This document shows positions 11,908-23,900 of a stretch of 64,000 nt of DNA, one piece after another (positions within the stretch are counted from its first letter, which is position 1; every line of letters starts with the position of its first letter). Source of the DNA: Solicoccozyma terricola (Eukaryota > Basidiomycota > Tremellomycetes > Filobasidiales > Piskurozymaceae); contig BCLD01000017.1 in NCBI GenBank assembly GCA_001600875.1, forward strand, positions 477,125 through 541,124, in the 5' to 3' direction. Below the pieces are notes generated by a model that did not search any database, was not told where the DNA came from, and saw only the letters and a program-made list of their open reading frames with translations. A program made the position numbers and the translations under genes.

Positions 11908-12040
11908 AGAGCCCGAGTTTCAATCATTTTTATATCAGGCGTGGAGAGGGGAGACGGCCGGCGGAACTCGTTACTGGGGAACATGTCACGTATTTTTACA
12001 TCTTAATCGCATATCATTCGATCATGTCCATAACCTGGTG

Positions 12041-14065
12041 TCAATACAACGAGAATTGATTCACATCTACCCGACCGCCTTCGACCAACTCCTCAATAGA
12101 CACAGCCTTCATTCCCCAGAGGAGTTCCTCTAGATCCACCAACAGCTGCAATTCATCCCCTAATGCTGTGGCGTCCGCTCCTCCTATAGTCAAAGTATAT
12201 CCCCCAGCCTTGACGAGACGAGTGAACCGATTTGGGGTCCCAAGGGCATCGTCGAGGTCGTGCATCATCGCATAGACCTCAGTCGAAAGCCAATCAACCA
12301 TCTCTCGCGAAGGCGTTTCTCGGCCAGCCCGCTCGCGATGTAACTTGAAAAGTATGTCAGAACGCCGCCTGTTCCCTTGAATACCGCGCTCTTCAACATA
12401 ATCCTCCAACGATATATCCCCACGGAGGTCAACTGCACTCTCCACGAGCAGAGCGATAGTATACGTGAGTTCCACGAGGAGAGGCTTGATTTGGCGGTTA
12501 GAAGTGTGTGAACGAAGGGATATTAAAGGGTTCCTGCGCGGTTCCGTAGGGACGGCATCACGCAACCGATCCACATTCTCCTCGTGAAAGGCAGTATCGA
12601 AAGGAGAGTTCTCACCAGTCCATGATGGCGAGTACTGGTAGGGTGATATCGGGCCGAATGAGGTCAAGTTGATGTGAGTTGGCAAGGACGAGAGGGAGGG
12701 CGACATCTTTGTTCGTTTTGGCAGCGAGGATCGACCGGAAGGTATGGGTCCCTTGGTTACCTTGCTAGCCAGGAGGTCAATCATCGGAATAGACTGGATA
12801 TCGGCAGGCGTAGGTGAGACGTCTACAGAGGGCTGCAAAGTCTCGGTACAGTCGGAACCTGAGCGAGTGAGGGATGGTTTTTGCGACTGTCTTGCAAAGT
12901 CCGTGATGACGGCATTGGTAGCGACGCAACGGGCCGTCCATTCCTGAATGGCGACAGTGAGAGTGTGAGTTTCAACTACTCTCTGTCTCACAGGGACGCC
13001 TTCGACTCACAACCCAACCCCGTATGCTCTCTGTCTCCCTCTTCTTGTCGTCTTCTGCCGTCGTAGTAGATCCAAAGAGAGTGCGCTGATGCCTCCATGG
13101 CGCCCGGTGCATAGTACTCCGAGTCGACTTGATTTTCACAGACTCCCGCACCTTGTCCGCTGTCGTCTGCGGGTAATCTGAGATACTGCCCATCCCCAAA
13201 CCGCTAGGAATCTTCATCCCACCGCTTGACTCGCGATGACGTGCACTCAACGGGGAAGGTACTGCTTTGCCTACCAGTTCGCCGACTTTCCATGAAGGGA
13301 TACGGATCTTGAAGAGCTTCGGCAGGACTGTCAGTCTCGGACGGGAGGCATTCTCGCCATCTTGCGATTGAGTACGAGCTAACGAGGCCCCAATGGACGC
13401 CCTGCGACCAACATCCCTCGTGCTTTGTTTGCCATTGTCATCCTTCGCAGGAGCTTCATTGTAATGTTGTCGTTGGGGCGTCGTAAGATGAGGCGGAGGC
13501 CCTTCTTGCAAAACCTTGAGAAAGTCGGAGGATGGGTTTGCAGCTAGGTTGCGATAGAATTCCTCATAGACGGTCAGAGCTGGGATTGGAGTTGCGCCGT
13601 CGTTGGTCGTGGGAAGCCCACCCTTTCCTTCCTCCCTGAGGGGGTCCTTCGCAGCCAGCTCGCGATACGAGCTGGTACAATGGGATAGTTTGGGTCGGCT
13701 GGATCCAGTAATAATTGATGGTGTTGTTGGAAGGGAGGTTGTTCCTTTAGATGTACTCGTATTCAAGCCCGGAACTGCAATCGAGGCGGGATTGTCTGCT
13801 GGTGGGGTTAAGAGCATGACCGAAGTATTTGCAGAACCACAGTCGGAGGCCATGGTTGGCGGAGAAAGGAGATCCGACTGCCAGGCAGAGTATTCGTCCG
13901 AGCAGGACGCAAGGATCATTGCAGTCATCCTGCCCTGTCCTGTTGAAGATGGATGCGACCAGACGTCGAAGTCAAGTGTTAACCCTGGTGTTGAAAAAGG
14001 CCGCGTAAGATTGGCACTTACACATTCCCCGGGTCTGCACAACCGTTACAATGGCCGTTGCCCAT
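12041..14065 (-). CDS. Unknown serine/proline-rich protein with conserved-looking C-terminal half
   Basis: I do not recognise this gene. The N-terminal half is disordered, Ser/Thr/Pro-rich with basic patches. It contains two similar short blocks, SYRELAAKDP and FYRNLAANPSS, which may be an internal repeat. A GT...AG intron near 13010-12945 (donor GTGAGT, acceptor CATTCAG) joins SIRGWV to EWTARCVATNAV in frame. The C-terminal half is helical in character (KPLLVELTYTIALLVESAVD, then MVDWLSTEVYAMMHDLDDAL) and ends VDVNQFSLY. An upstream start at 14065 (MGNGHCNGCADPGN) joined through a GTAAGT intron to MTAMILASCSDEY is my preferred start, but the ATG just inside that exon is also possible. It shares a 3' end region with PIS1 (convergent, 133 bp between stops). 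Confidence 0.6.
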
Positions 14066-14516
14066 TTAAGTGGATGCTGCTCTCCCTCGGAGCTTGGCGG
14101 CGGCCAACCACGTACTTGTCTTGCTCTCTTCTGTGTCCTCTCCCTCACCTCACCTCACCTCACCTCACCGAGACGAGACGAGACGAGCGAACGAGACATG
14201 CAAAACCGAATCTCTGTCTATTCGTCCGTGCCTGGCGTGACGGAGACAAAAGCGAGGGTGGCAAGGGGAGTAATCAGGCTTTCATCGAAAGAAAGTGTGG
14301 CGCCGCCACCGATTCAGCACAAAAAGGAAGACAAAAGAAAGGGTCCCAAAAGAAAGTGAGACCAACTCCCCGGTCTTGCACAAGCTCCCTCCTCAGACCT
14401 TTGCTTCTCAGACCTGCTACTGGTGATCAAGACATTCGCTGTAACAAAAGACATTCGATCGCTTCTGAATTTTCATATTATAAACGTCCCTACGTAAACT
14501 CCCCGGATCAAGGACT
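14066..14516. repeat. Intergenic stretch with back-to-back pentanucleotide repeats
   Basis: The 450 bp between the unknown gene's start and the HSP104 stop contains about five CACCT units at 14145-14169, immediately followed by three to four GAGAC/GAGCG units at 14170-14190. The rest is purine-rich (AAAGAAAG near 14285-14345). No gene is visible. Confidence 0.6.
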
Positions 14517-17500
14517 TCAGTCCACCTCTTCGATCTGCATGTCGTCCTCGTCCTCATCTTCATCCGTCATATCCTCGTCGCCGTCTTCTTCCACCATCTG
14601 GATATCGATATCGTGGTTGGGGATGACGACAAGACGGTTCTTGACAACGTCAGCCGTGACTTGAGCCGTCTCCCCGTCGTGAATGCGTCCTTGAAGGATG
14701 AGTTTGGAGAGCGGGTTGAGGAGCTCGGCCTGGATAACTCGGGCAAGAGGTCTGGCACCGTAGATGGCTGTCTCGTCGGAGTTGATCAGTTTAAAAGAAA
14801 AGAAAAGAAAAAAAAGGCACTCGGCCGAAATATATCATTCGCCAGAACTCACGAGAATAGCCGGCTTGTGCAAGCCACTCTTTCGCTGCATCGTCCACAT
14901 GGATCTTGATTTTGCGACCATTGCGCACCATTCTCTCTTGAACTTCCTTAAGCCTGACGTCGACGACCCTACGGATGTCCTTGGTCGTCAACGAGCGATA
15001 GAAGATGATTTCATCGATTCGGTTGATAAACTAAGGGAATTCATAACGGACGGGTTCAGCGGTCTGGAGAACGATTTCCAACGCAAGCTTGTAGTACAGA
15101 CCTCGGGGGGGAAATGTCGCGTGATGGCATCGTTTACCATCGTTTTCACTGCCGGGTCGACGTCGCCTTCAGATGGATTTTCGGTCATGAATGTAGCACC
15201 GAGGTTGCTGGTCATCATGATGATCGCTGCGAATAGCGGGTTTAGTTTATGTCAGGAAAACAGAGAATCGTCTGCCTACGACGCCATCTTTGACTCACTG
15301 TTTCTGAAGTCTACAACCGTACCCTTGCTGTCTGTGAGTCTTCCGTCGTCGAGCACTTGCAAGAACGTCATGACGAACTCCCGGGCCGCCTTTTCAATCT
15401 CATCGACCAGGACGAGACAGTAAGGGTGCCTTCGGACGTATTCCGTCAATTGACCACCAGAGTCGTGTCCGATGTATCCAGGAGGACTTCCAATGAGCCT
15501 AGATATGGAGTGCTTCTCGCTATATTCCGACGCGTCGATCCTGATCATAGCATCCGGCGAATTGAACATGACTCGACTCAATTCCTTGGCCAACAATGTC
15601 TTTCCGGTACCGCTGGGCCCGACCATGAGGAAGCTGGCGATAGGGCGGTTGACATTACCCAAACCGGAGCGATTCAGGCGGATGGCATTGGCAACGGCCT
15701 TGACAGCTGCTGGTTGACCGATTACGCTACGGGAGAAAAGTGTCAGTGCCGTGTGGGAAGGCCGGGCCTTCGATGCCCGGTAGGAAATCCTCACCTCTTA
15801 GCAAGTATCTTTTCCATCATGAGCAGCTTCTGACGCTCTGTCTGCAACAAGTTGGTGACGGGAATTCCAGTCCTACCGGTAGAGTATCAGAATACATTAG
15901 CGATCCCCGCACACACTTTCTTGCTGATTCGGGACAAATTCCAACTCACCACCTCCCTACTACCTGAGCAATCATATCCGGCGTCACCTCGCTCGTCTGG
16001 CCTTCTTGGTGCTGGGCTTTTTCCTCTAATTCGGCCAGTTTCTTCTGTCTTTGCGGAATACTGTAGTAACGGATGTCTGATGAGAGGATTTGGTTGGTTG
16101 AGCTTCTTTGCATATCCCTTGACCTTCTCGCGGAAAACTCACCTGAAGCACTAGCTAGATCATATTTCCTCTCTGCCTCATCAGCCTTGTTCTTGAGATC
16201 TTCAATCTTTTTCCTCAGATCTTGAATGGCATCCGCTGCGTTCTTCGTTTCGTTGTATTCTTCTACCATGGGCCTGAGCTCTTCATCGATATCCGCCAGA
16301 GTCTTACGAGCCTGTTCCAAACGTTCACGAGAGGCATCGTCCTTCTCACGCTGTGGGATGGAAAGGCATAGCAATCGGAATCAGCGTCCCGGCAAAAAAA
16401 AAGGAGCGAACCCACAACCTCACTCACCTCCAACGCGTGAACCTCGACTTCCAAGGACAACTTCTTACGCTCGAGTACATCGATCGCCTCGGGTCTCGTC
16501 TCACGTTGGACTTTAACAGATGCACATGCCTCGTCGATCAGGTCGATGGCTGTGTGGAGATTAGAAGAAGCGGGATGGAGATCAGCGCAATGAACGCAGG
16601 CCAGAAACGGGGAAAGGCGCGTAATCGTGACACTGGCTAACATCCCACCCTAGTACTCACCTGAATCAGGTAATTTACGGCCAGTCCCAGTCAAATATTG
16701 CTTTGCCAGTTGTGCAGCGAGGACCAGAGCGGCGTCGTTGATCGTAACTCCATGATGAGTTTCGTATCTTTCCTTGAGACCACGAAGGATGGATATGCAA
16801 GTCGGTACGTCTGGTTCATCAACGAGAACTTGTGCGAAACGACGTTCAAACGCTGGGTCTTTCTCGATGCTATGAGTTGGGTTGTCATGAAACGTTCAGC
16901 GCCAGTATGTACTGCGGGATGTGAGGATGGGACAGAGGAGGTAACACTCACTGTTTCCTGTACTCGTCGAGAGTAGTAGCGCCTATCATTCTCAATTTCC
17001 CTCTAGCTAGCAAAGGTTTCAAGAGATTCGCAGCATCCATACCTCCACCTTCAGAACCTTGACCCGTCATAAGTAGATGCATCTCATCCACCGCCAGAAT
17101 AATCCCCGTCCCTTCTTCTCCTGCTTTCTCGACCTCGTTGAGCACAGACTTGAACCTCTCTTCATACTCTCCGCGATACTTTGCACCCGCCATCAACGCA
17201 CCCATATCCAACGAGTAGAGTCTACATAGTAAAGAAACAGGAACGTCTCGAGCGACGATACGTTGAGCTAAACCTTCGAGAACAGCTGTTTTTCCTACTC
17301 CTGCTGGACCGACCAAGACCGGGTTACTCTTTGTTCTTCTGGATAGGACTCGGATGACACGACGGATTATATCGTCTCGTCCGATTACGGGGTCGAGTTT
17401 GCCTTGTTCAGCGAGGGCGGTGAGATCGGTTGCGTCTGAGGGAGGGTTGGGTTGGTGAGCATCGAGTAACGGGTGGGTTTTCGCACGCAGTGTAGACCTG

Positions 17501-18423
17501 GTCAACTCACATTTGTTAAGCGCGTCAAAACCTTCTTCTGCAGTCTTGCTATCAACCCTCCTTGTCCCTCTCCTCTTCTTAATCTCAACCTCAATCTTAT
17601 CTCTCAAACTCTTATCAACCTTGGCATCCGTCCATAAACTTTTCAATTCTGCCGAATCACTCTTCAATAACGCAATTAAGAGATGATCGACTGCGATGTA
17701 TGAATCATGTTGATCTTTTTGGATCTGAGATGCGGAGCGGAGAATGGTGTGAAGAGAAGGAGTGAGTGGGATTGGTGGAGCTGGTGGTGGATCTTGAGCT
17801 GGGATTCTGTTGGTATGGGAGAGTAGTGTACGTTGGAATACGACCTGGTAAAGATTAAAAGAACCACAAAGAAAGGAAATTCGGTCAGCATACAAGTGGG
17901 TACCTTCAAGCACAATCTGAAATTGTGAAAAGACACTTACTGAATCACCACCGGCTTTCTCGAGCGAGTTACGGAACAACGTAGGTGAGGTAGTACCACC
18001 CGGTGGTGCTTCCGTTGCCTCTTCCCATAATGCACAACCGAGATGAAGGGGATGGACTGGTGGAATGATTGGGGCGTAAAAGAAGAGGAAGGGTCATGTC
18101 AGCATCCAATATGGGTAGATCAAAACTCGCAAGGAAAAGTATTCTTCGGTACGCTCAAAAACGGAGTGCTCGCTCTCGCTCGCGAAGAGAAGAGAGAAGA
18201 GAAGAGAAATGAATGCTCGCTCCGCTCGCAAGACAGTATTCTTCGCTGCGCGAAGAGTTGAATGCTCGCTTCGCTCGCGAGGAGATTCTTCGTTACGCTC
18301 AGGGACAGAGTGCTCGCTTCGCTCGCGGTATGGCTCACCTTGTGGACAGGCGTTCTGAGCTGCGAGCTCGAGCGCCTGTGCGACCACCTGTTCTGACTTT
18401 TCTGTAAACTTGAATTCCGCCAT
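14517..18423 (-). CDS. HSP104: Hsp104/ClpB-type AAA+ protein disaggregase
   Basis: A hexameric ATP-driven unfoldase that rescues aggregated proteins after heat stress. The start [21 protein letters not shown] is the Clp N-domain. NBD1 has Walker [20 protein letters not shown], the pore loop region [20 protein letters not shown] and Walker B ILAVDEMH. The coiled-coil middle domain ([39 protein letters not shown]) follows. NBD2 has Walker [20 protein letters not shown], pore loop [19 protein letters not shown] and Walker [12 protein letters not shown], then NLGA and FINRIDE-type sensor segments. The acidic tail ends [11 protein letters not shown], resembling the DDMDIDDDLD end of yeast Hsp104 and expected to bind TPR co-chaperones. 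About ten introns; intron 1 (18057-18338, 282 nt) carries a tandem repeat. It is divergent from the MEMO1-like gene. Confidence 0.96.
18138..18326 (-). repeat. Tandem ~48-nt repeat in HSP104 intron 1
   Basis: Four copies of motif A (plus strand TGCTCGCTYCGCTCGC, copy 1 one base longer) start at 18167, 18214, 18263 and 18311, so spacing is 47-49 nt. Between them lies motif B (ATTCTTCGNTACGCTCA-like) at about 18141, 18237 and 18285; the second inter-copy slot is replaced by AGAAGAG repeats. In the HSP104 transcript sense these read GAGCGTAMCGAAGAAT then GCGAGCGRAGCGAGCA. The array sits wholly inside the intron, between donor GTGAGC and acceptor CCACCAG. Confidence 0.8.
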
Positions 18424-18863
18424 TGCTGTAGTGAGTGGATGGTGGCTAGGTGGTGATGGAGTGGATGGAGGCGGATGACATGATCACAGGGGGTCAGCGT
18501 AGCTATATACGCCGAACATCGTAGAGGGAACGTTGCGAGTGCATCCGCGCATGTTCGAGAAGTTTACCTCAGCAACAATTTACGTCATCGTGAGTCATCC
18601 GCGCAGGTGGTCCAAGATACAAGTCACTGGGTATGCATGGTACTGGGCTGAAAACAATCAGGATGGGCACCCTGTACCTATCCCAATCCATCCATACCTT
18701 CAGAACACACTTGGCTGACTGGAGTTGATAATGCCACTCGTGGAAAGCCCCATTCTCTACCCCTTGAGTTATATGAATTGAGCAGTCACGTGAGAATTCA
18801 ACAGGGAGGCAGCGGGTCAGGAGAGAAGGGGTCATCATCCATCAACTCCCTCCCTACACCATC
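18424..18863. promoter_or_regulatory. Divergent HSP104/MEMO1 promoter with heat-shock-element-like and STRE-like sites
   Basis: This 440-bp gap contains TTCgaGAA at 18554-18561, an inverted pair of heat-shock factor units, about 130 bp upstream of the HSP104 start. AGGGG-type stress elements occur near 18488 and 18826. A CACGTG lies at 18787-18792, about 75 bp upstream of the MEMO1-like start. The assignment of each site to a gene is inference. Confidence 0.4.
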
Positions 18864-20749
18864 ATGGCCTCGAGACAATCATCCCACGCAGGCTCATGGT
18901 ACTCTGCAGATCGTATGTCCTTCAATGTTCTTTGGTGAAATGATGAAATTCAATCAACTCATATTCCACCAATGCGTACACCCCACTCCATACCTCCACT
19001 TCGTCCCCGCAGCAACCGAACTCAAACGCCAACTAGATGCCAACCTCGCAACCGTCACTCCGATCCCCCAACTCGACTTTTCTCCTCCTGAACCAACATG
19101 TAAAGCAATCATAGGACCGTGAGCCTTGCCTTGATTCCCCCTCATCCATGTGTGTATCTAATCACGCACATAATACCTCGCATTACCCCCCCGCAATAAT
19201 CCTCTTCCTCTTCGAACATCTGTGTTTTGAAAAATTTGATCCCCGTTCCGCTAATACAAGACACGCTGGATACTCGTATTCCGGTCGAACAGCCGCATGG
19301 GCTTACGCTTCTATTCCAACTACAAAGATGTAAGACCCCGTTAACCGAAAAACTCCGCTTCTCCCACTAACCCTGTTCATACCCCAAATTCCATTTATAC
19401 CCCTTCAATTAGATCTAGAGTATTCATCCTTGGACCATCACATCATCATTATCTTAGTAAAATAGCGGTATCAAAGTTTGAAAAGTATGAAACGCCGTTA
19501 GGGGATTTGGAGTTGGATGGAGAGGGTGAGTGTTGAGCTGAAGCGAGAATTTTACTCTCCTCTCGTCTTTGCGGGTCGAAGGCTATTGGCTTGCGACTGC
19601 GGAGAGCATTCATATCTTTCTCTTCCTTGAGTGTAGCGAGGAATGGTACACTTGCACGCATACCGAGCACTCACTTCTCTTTTATCCTACGCGGGATTCT
19701 TTTTTCTCTGTTTCTTTCTCAAACACAGTAATCGATACCCTCATATCTACCAATCTCTTCGACACGATGTCATCTCGAGTGGATGAAGATGAACATAGTA
19801 TTGAGATGCATTTACCATTCATACGACATGTATTTTCAAAGTGAGTAGTAGATGGTAATATTCCTCTCATATTGAACATTTGATAACTATAACAAACATG
19901 CTGATGCGCCGGTTGGGAAATCTTTATTTTATTACGAGAAGCAAATCAATCAAAATCGTACCTCTCCTCGTTGGATCAGTTAGTCAATCTTCAATGGTGA
20001 AATATGCTGATGTTTTGAGTCGGTATTGGAATGATCAAGGGACTTTTTGGGTAATCAGTAGTGATTTCTGTCACTGGTTCGTCGCCCCCCCCCCCCCCCC
20101 CNCCTTCCCCTCCTTATTGGGTACCGTCTGTTTTTCTTTTTTTTTGAAACCCGAAAAAAAAATCCGATTTTATCATAACAGGGGAACCAGATTTTCACAT
20201 ACACCTTATTATCCAACTTTACCTTGCAAAATCCATCCTCCTGTTCCTCCTTCAACCCTATCTCCCGCTCCCAACAATCATATCGTCACTCGTCCCATCA
20301 CCCTTTCGCGTGGGAAAGAATGGGAGGAGGAAGGTAGACCGAAGATCTGGGAGAGTATCGAGGCTATGGATCATGAAGCTTTAGGTGTTTTGGTTGATGC
20401 TGGGAAAGAAGGATGTGAGAGGGAATTTAGAAAGTATTTGGATAGGACTGAGGTGAGTTGGGGATTTTGGGCATGAGTTTACTCTTTGGGGTTTTCCTAT
20501 CTGAGGGAGAAGTGTGGGAAAAAAAAAGGGGAAACGCTGATGAGAGTGACGCTCGAGGGGGTTTTATAGAATACAATCTGTGGACGTAATCCAATTCTGT
20601 TACTCCTCACTTTGCTGGAACACGAGACAAAGTTGAATCCTAGGATCAAGGTGGAAACCAAGTTTGTTCGATATGAACAGAGTAGTAAATGCGTGACGTT
20701 GCGGGACAGTAGTGTTTCGTATGTAAGCGGTGTGATCTGTGTTAGTTGA
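18864..20749 (+). CDS. MEMO1/Mho1-family protein
   Basis: MEMO proteins are related to class III extradiol dioxygenases. Fungal members (yeast Mho1) are cytosolic, and the human protein has been linked to copper binding and redox. The exon joins show every family block: SHAGSWYSAD at the N-terminus, KAIIGP-HAGYSYSGRTAAWAYA, FILGPSHHHYL, EDEHSIEMHLPFIRHVF, KIVPLLVGSVS, VISSDFCHWGTRF and the C-terminal GRNPILLLL...RYEQSS plus VSYVSG. The histidines of the putative metal site and the conserved Asp/Cys near DFCHWG are all present, so the protein looks intact. Length is about 330-340 residues, normal. The intron interrupting CHW-G contains a poly(C) with an undetermined base at 20102. The intron at about 19527-19727 carries a degenerate copy of the HSP104 intronic repeat. 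Confidence 0.9.
19595..19675 (+). repeat. Degenerate copy of the intronic repeat in the MEMO1-like gene
   Basis: Within the intron, the sense strand reads GCGACTGCGGAGAGCATTCAT near 19595, then TTGAGTGTAGCGAGGAATGG near 19627 and CCGAGCACTCAC near 19661. These match the HSP104 intron motifs GCGAGCGGAGCGAGCATTCAT and CTGAGCGTAACGAAGAAT with a few changes, again in transcript sense. Confidence 0.4.
20085..20103 (+). repeat. Poly(C) tract with an undetermined base, MEMO1-like intron
   Basis: 17 C, then N at 20102, then CC. The run begins 8 nt after the 5' splice site (GTTCGTCG) of the intron that splits CHW-G. The N shows the assembly was uncertain here; it is intronic, so coding is unaffected. 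Confidence 0.85.
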
Positions 20750-20904
20750 GAAAGGGAGAGAGAGATGAGCCGGGACAGTTGCGTTGTAGTGGTATTCGCC
20801 CGTCTTTACTTCTTTTTCGCCACCCGGGCTCGCGTGGGCCGTCGTCGCGTGGCACATTCCATCGCTGTTCACTGTCCACATTTCTTTCCATCGGCCCAGC
20901 ACCA

Positions 20905-20905
<1 letters not shown>

Positions 20906-20937
<32 letters not shown>
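20906..20937 (+). repeat. 32-nt poly(C) tract just upstream of the COG3 start codon
   Basis: 32 C end 7 nt before the ATG at 20945 (GTCCACCATG). The tract is probably in the 5' leader of the COG3 mRNA. Confidence 0.85.
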
Positions 20938-20938
<1 letters not shown>

Positions 20939-20944
20939 TCCACC

Positions 20945-23900
20945 ATGTCCCGCTCAGCCACTCCCTCAGGCGTGAGACGTCCAAACTTCCCTTCCCTCGC
21001 AGCTTCATCCAGCTCACCAGCGAAGAACGTATCGCTAGCTGAATGGGAAGCGAATACTCCTCTACGCGAAGGAGATCTCGCGAGTATTGCCGTGGTCAGG
21101 GAGGCATGTTCCACTAGACCGCTACCAAAGAAGGTGATTGTCTGATTGTACTACTGTCGAGTAGAAACTCGTTCGGGGCTGACGGATGACTGTTTGGAAA
21201 AACCCTGCCTCCCCAGTTCCGGGGTTTTGATTCTGCTGCTGCAGCAGGTCCAAGTCGGCCTAGCACTCCTATCCCATCCACCGCATCCAAGCGACTCCAG
21301 TCTTCCCTCCTCTCCAGTACACTCTCTCCCACTCGTCCGCCCTCTACAACACCAGGCTCCTCGTCCCTCCCTTCAATCATCTCCACACCACAACAATTCC
21401 ATACCTACTTCTCCTCTCTAACCTCATCACTCTCCCATTCTCAGGACTCATTATATCGATCTCATTTAGCGGAGATAGCGGCGTACAGAGAGGCATGTGA
21501 GAGATTAAGTGAACAATTGGGAGATGCGGGAATCTTGGTGAAGAATATGAGAGAGGCTCTTGGTTGGGTAGAGGAACGAGGAGAGAACCTTCGAATAGCG
21601 AGTGAGGGATTGTTGGAGGAGCAGGTTCGTTCGCTTTTCCTTGTCCGTTTTTTGCGGTTGTTGCACCGTACTCATCTCTCCATCCATTTTGTTCCCCGTT
21701 CTCTTAACACACGTAACAGGCTCACCTCGTACGCCAATCGTCGGCATTGCAACTTCGTCTCTCCTACTTTACATATCTAGAACAAGCACAACGTATTCTT
21801 CATAGCCCTGGAGAGGATTTAGTGTTGAGTGAAGGGTTTTTGGGAATGGTGGAGACGTTGGATAGATGTTTGACTTATCTCAGAGATCATGTGAGTGGTA
21901 ATTTCCACTGTTTTTGCGCGGCAAGAGGGAGGTATGCGTTGTTGAGAATTGGAGGTACATTAACTGACGGGGTTACTGCTACACTCCCGACTTCAAACGC
22001 TTGCAGAGAGACTTTAAAGATGCTGAGATCTATTTGATCAGATATCAACAGTGTATGACAAGGAGTATGACCCTTATCAAGATGTACTTCATCACAGCAG
22101 TGAGAAATTTGGTTACAGATGTCTCGAGGCGTATAGGAGAAAGGGTAAGAGTCTAGCTTTCCTTTCCCTCAACCCTTTTGTTTGAATCACTTATACGGAG
22201 CGCTTCTTTCTCGATGGTAAAAAGGGCTCGCTCTCCGAAACCGCAACACTCGCACTCCTTTACACCAAATTTACATCATTTGCTTTCCCCCTTCGTCCAC
22301 TTCTCTCGGAGCTTGAAAAACGAGCTGCGGAGAATCCATCCGAGTTGGGCAGTTTACTGGATGAATGTCATTCTACTTGGGTGGCTGTGAGGAAATCTTT
22401 GATAGGTGGAAGGGTTGAAAGAGAGATCAAGAGGATGGAGCCGAATGTAACTGAAATCGTCGAGCTGGTGAGTGCTTTACGCCCCCGGAAGAGGGTGGCA
22501 GGGGGGGAGCGGGGCAAAATAACAACTAATGGAGGGTGGTGTAGACGAGATCGGGTTGTAGTTATTTGAAGCAGACTTGTACGGAAGAGTTCAATCTCTA
22601 CAAGCAGTTCTTCCAGACTGGAGAGGACAAGCTTTAGTGAGCGATAAAGCCTAAATGACTCTGACTAGCCGATCGAGTACTGATGCTAGACACACACACA
22701 CACACACACACAGCACCTTTATGGAAGGCCTTTGTGACTATCTCTACGACTACCTTCGTCCTCGCATCCTCCACGAGACATCTCTCACCGTCCTCTGCGA
22801 AATTTGCACCATCCTTCAAGCGCTCATGGTACGAGAAGTCGGTCCAGATGATAATGACGAGTTTGCTATCCTCGACGACCCCAGTACGCCGGTGCAACAT
22901 CCCACATCTCCCGGTGGTGGTGGTCATTCCGAGAAGATTCAACGATCTGAGAGCTTTGAGGCGGAGATGAATATCCAGCCACATCGCCCTACGCACAGGC
23001 TACGAGTCGGATATCTACTCCGCATGGTGTTGCGAGACGCACAGACCAGTTTGGTTTTCAGGAGTCAGGCACTCATACGAAGCGATGTAGAGCTGTATAC
23101 CCCAGAAGACGATGACCTGGACTACCCGGGCAAAATTCAGCGGGGTGAGCTGTGGCGGGTCTACTCACCCCGGATGCACTGCTGACGTGATATTGCCATG
23201 CAGCCTCTTCCCACTTGTCTTCCAGTGGCCCTCGCGAGCGAATAGTCTCGTTGGACGAATCGGACGACGAGGATCCGGATTACTTTGCTTTACCTTCTAA
23301 AGAAACACAGGAAACTTGGTATCCGACCCTACGATCTACGCTATGGGTTCTGTCGTGCTTGCACAATTATGTCGAGGTAAGCGAGAAGGATGCGTTTGTC
23401 AAGGGCAGAATCGCTAACCGGAAACACCTTGCTCAGCCTAACGCCTTTGAGGACATCGCACAGGAGGCCATCTCCGTATGCCGGCAATCCCTCTCGTCTG
23501 CCGCAGAGATCATTGCAGCCAAGCCCACATCTTCCACAACTCACGGAAACCTCTTCCTCGTCCGCCACCTTCTCATCCTCAAGGAGATGACTGCGAGTGT
23601 AGATTTGGTGCGCAGGGATCGGACCAATCAGGTCGATGTTGGCATGATCGCCGCGCTCAGTACGCTCCTCGCCAATGCGCTGTATATGGTGGGAGCAGGC
23701 GGTTTACTGGGCATCAATCCTCGCCGAGTCACCAACGTCACTGATGCCAAGGCGGTGAGTGATGGTAGCACAAAACGTCTGAGGTCGGCGTCGTCTGACT
23801 CGATATTGACCATTGTCAGGATGTCGATCGCGAGCTAAAACGCGTTTGCGAGGACCTCATATCTCAATGCGCTGCCGATGCCACCGCCCCTGCCAAGGCA

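Noticed and set aside
13603..14664. Plus-strand 353-residue frame
   Set aside because: It is the reverse strand of the unknown minus-strand gene and of the HSP104 C-terminus, with no family similarity.
18130..18340. CRISPR-like spaced repeats in HSP104 intron 1
   Set aside because: Spacing is regular, but the 'spacers' are themselves repeated, there are no cas genes, and the host is a eukaryote.
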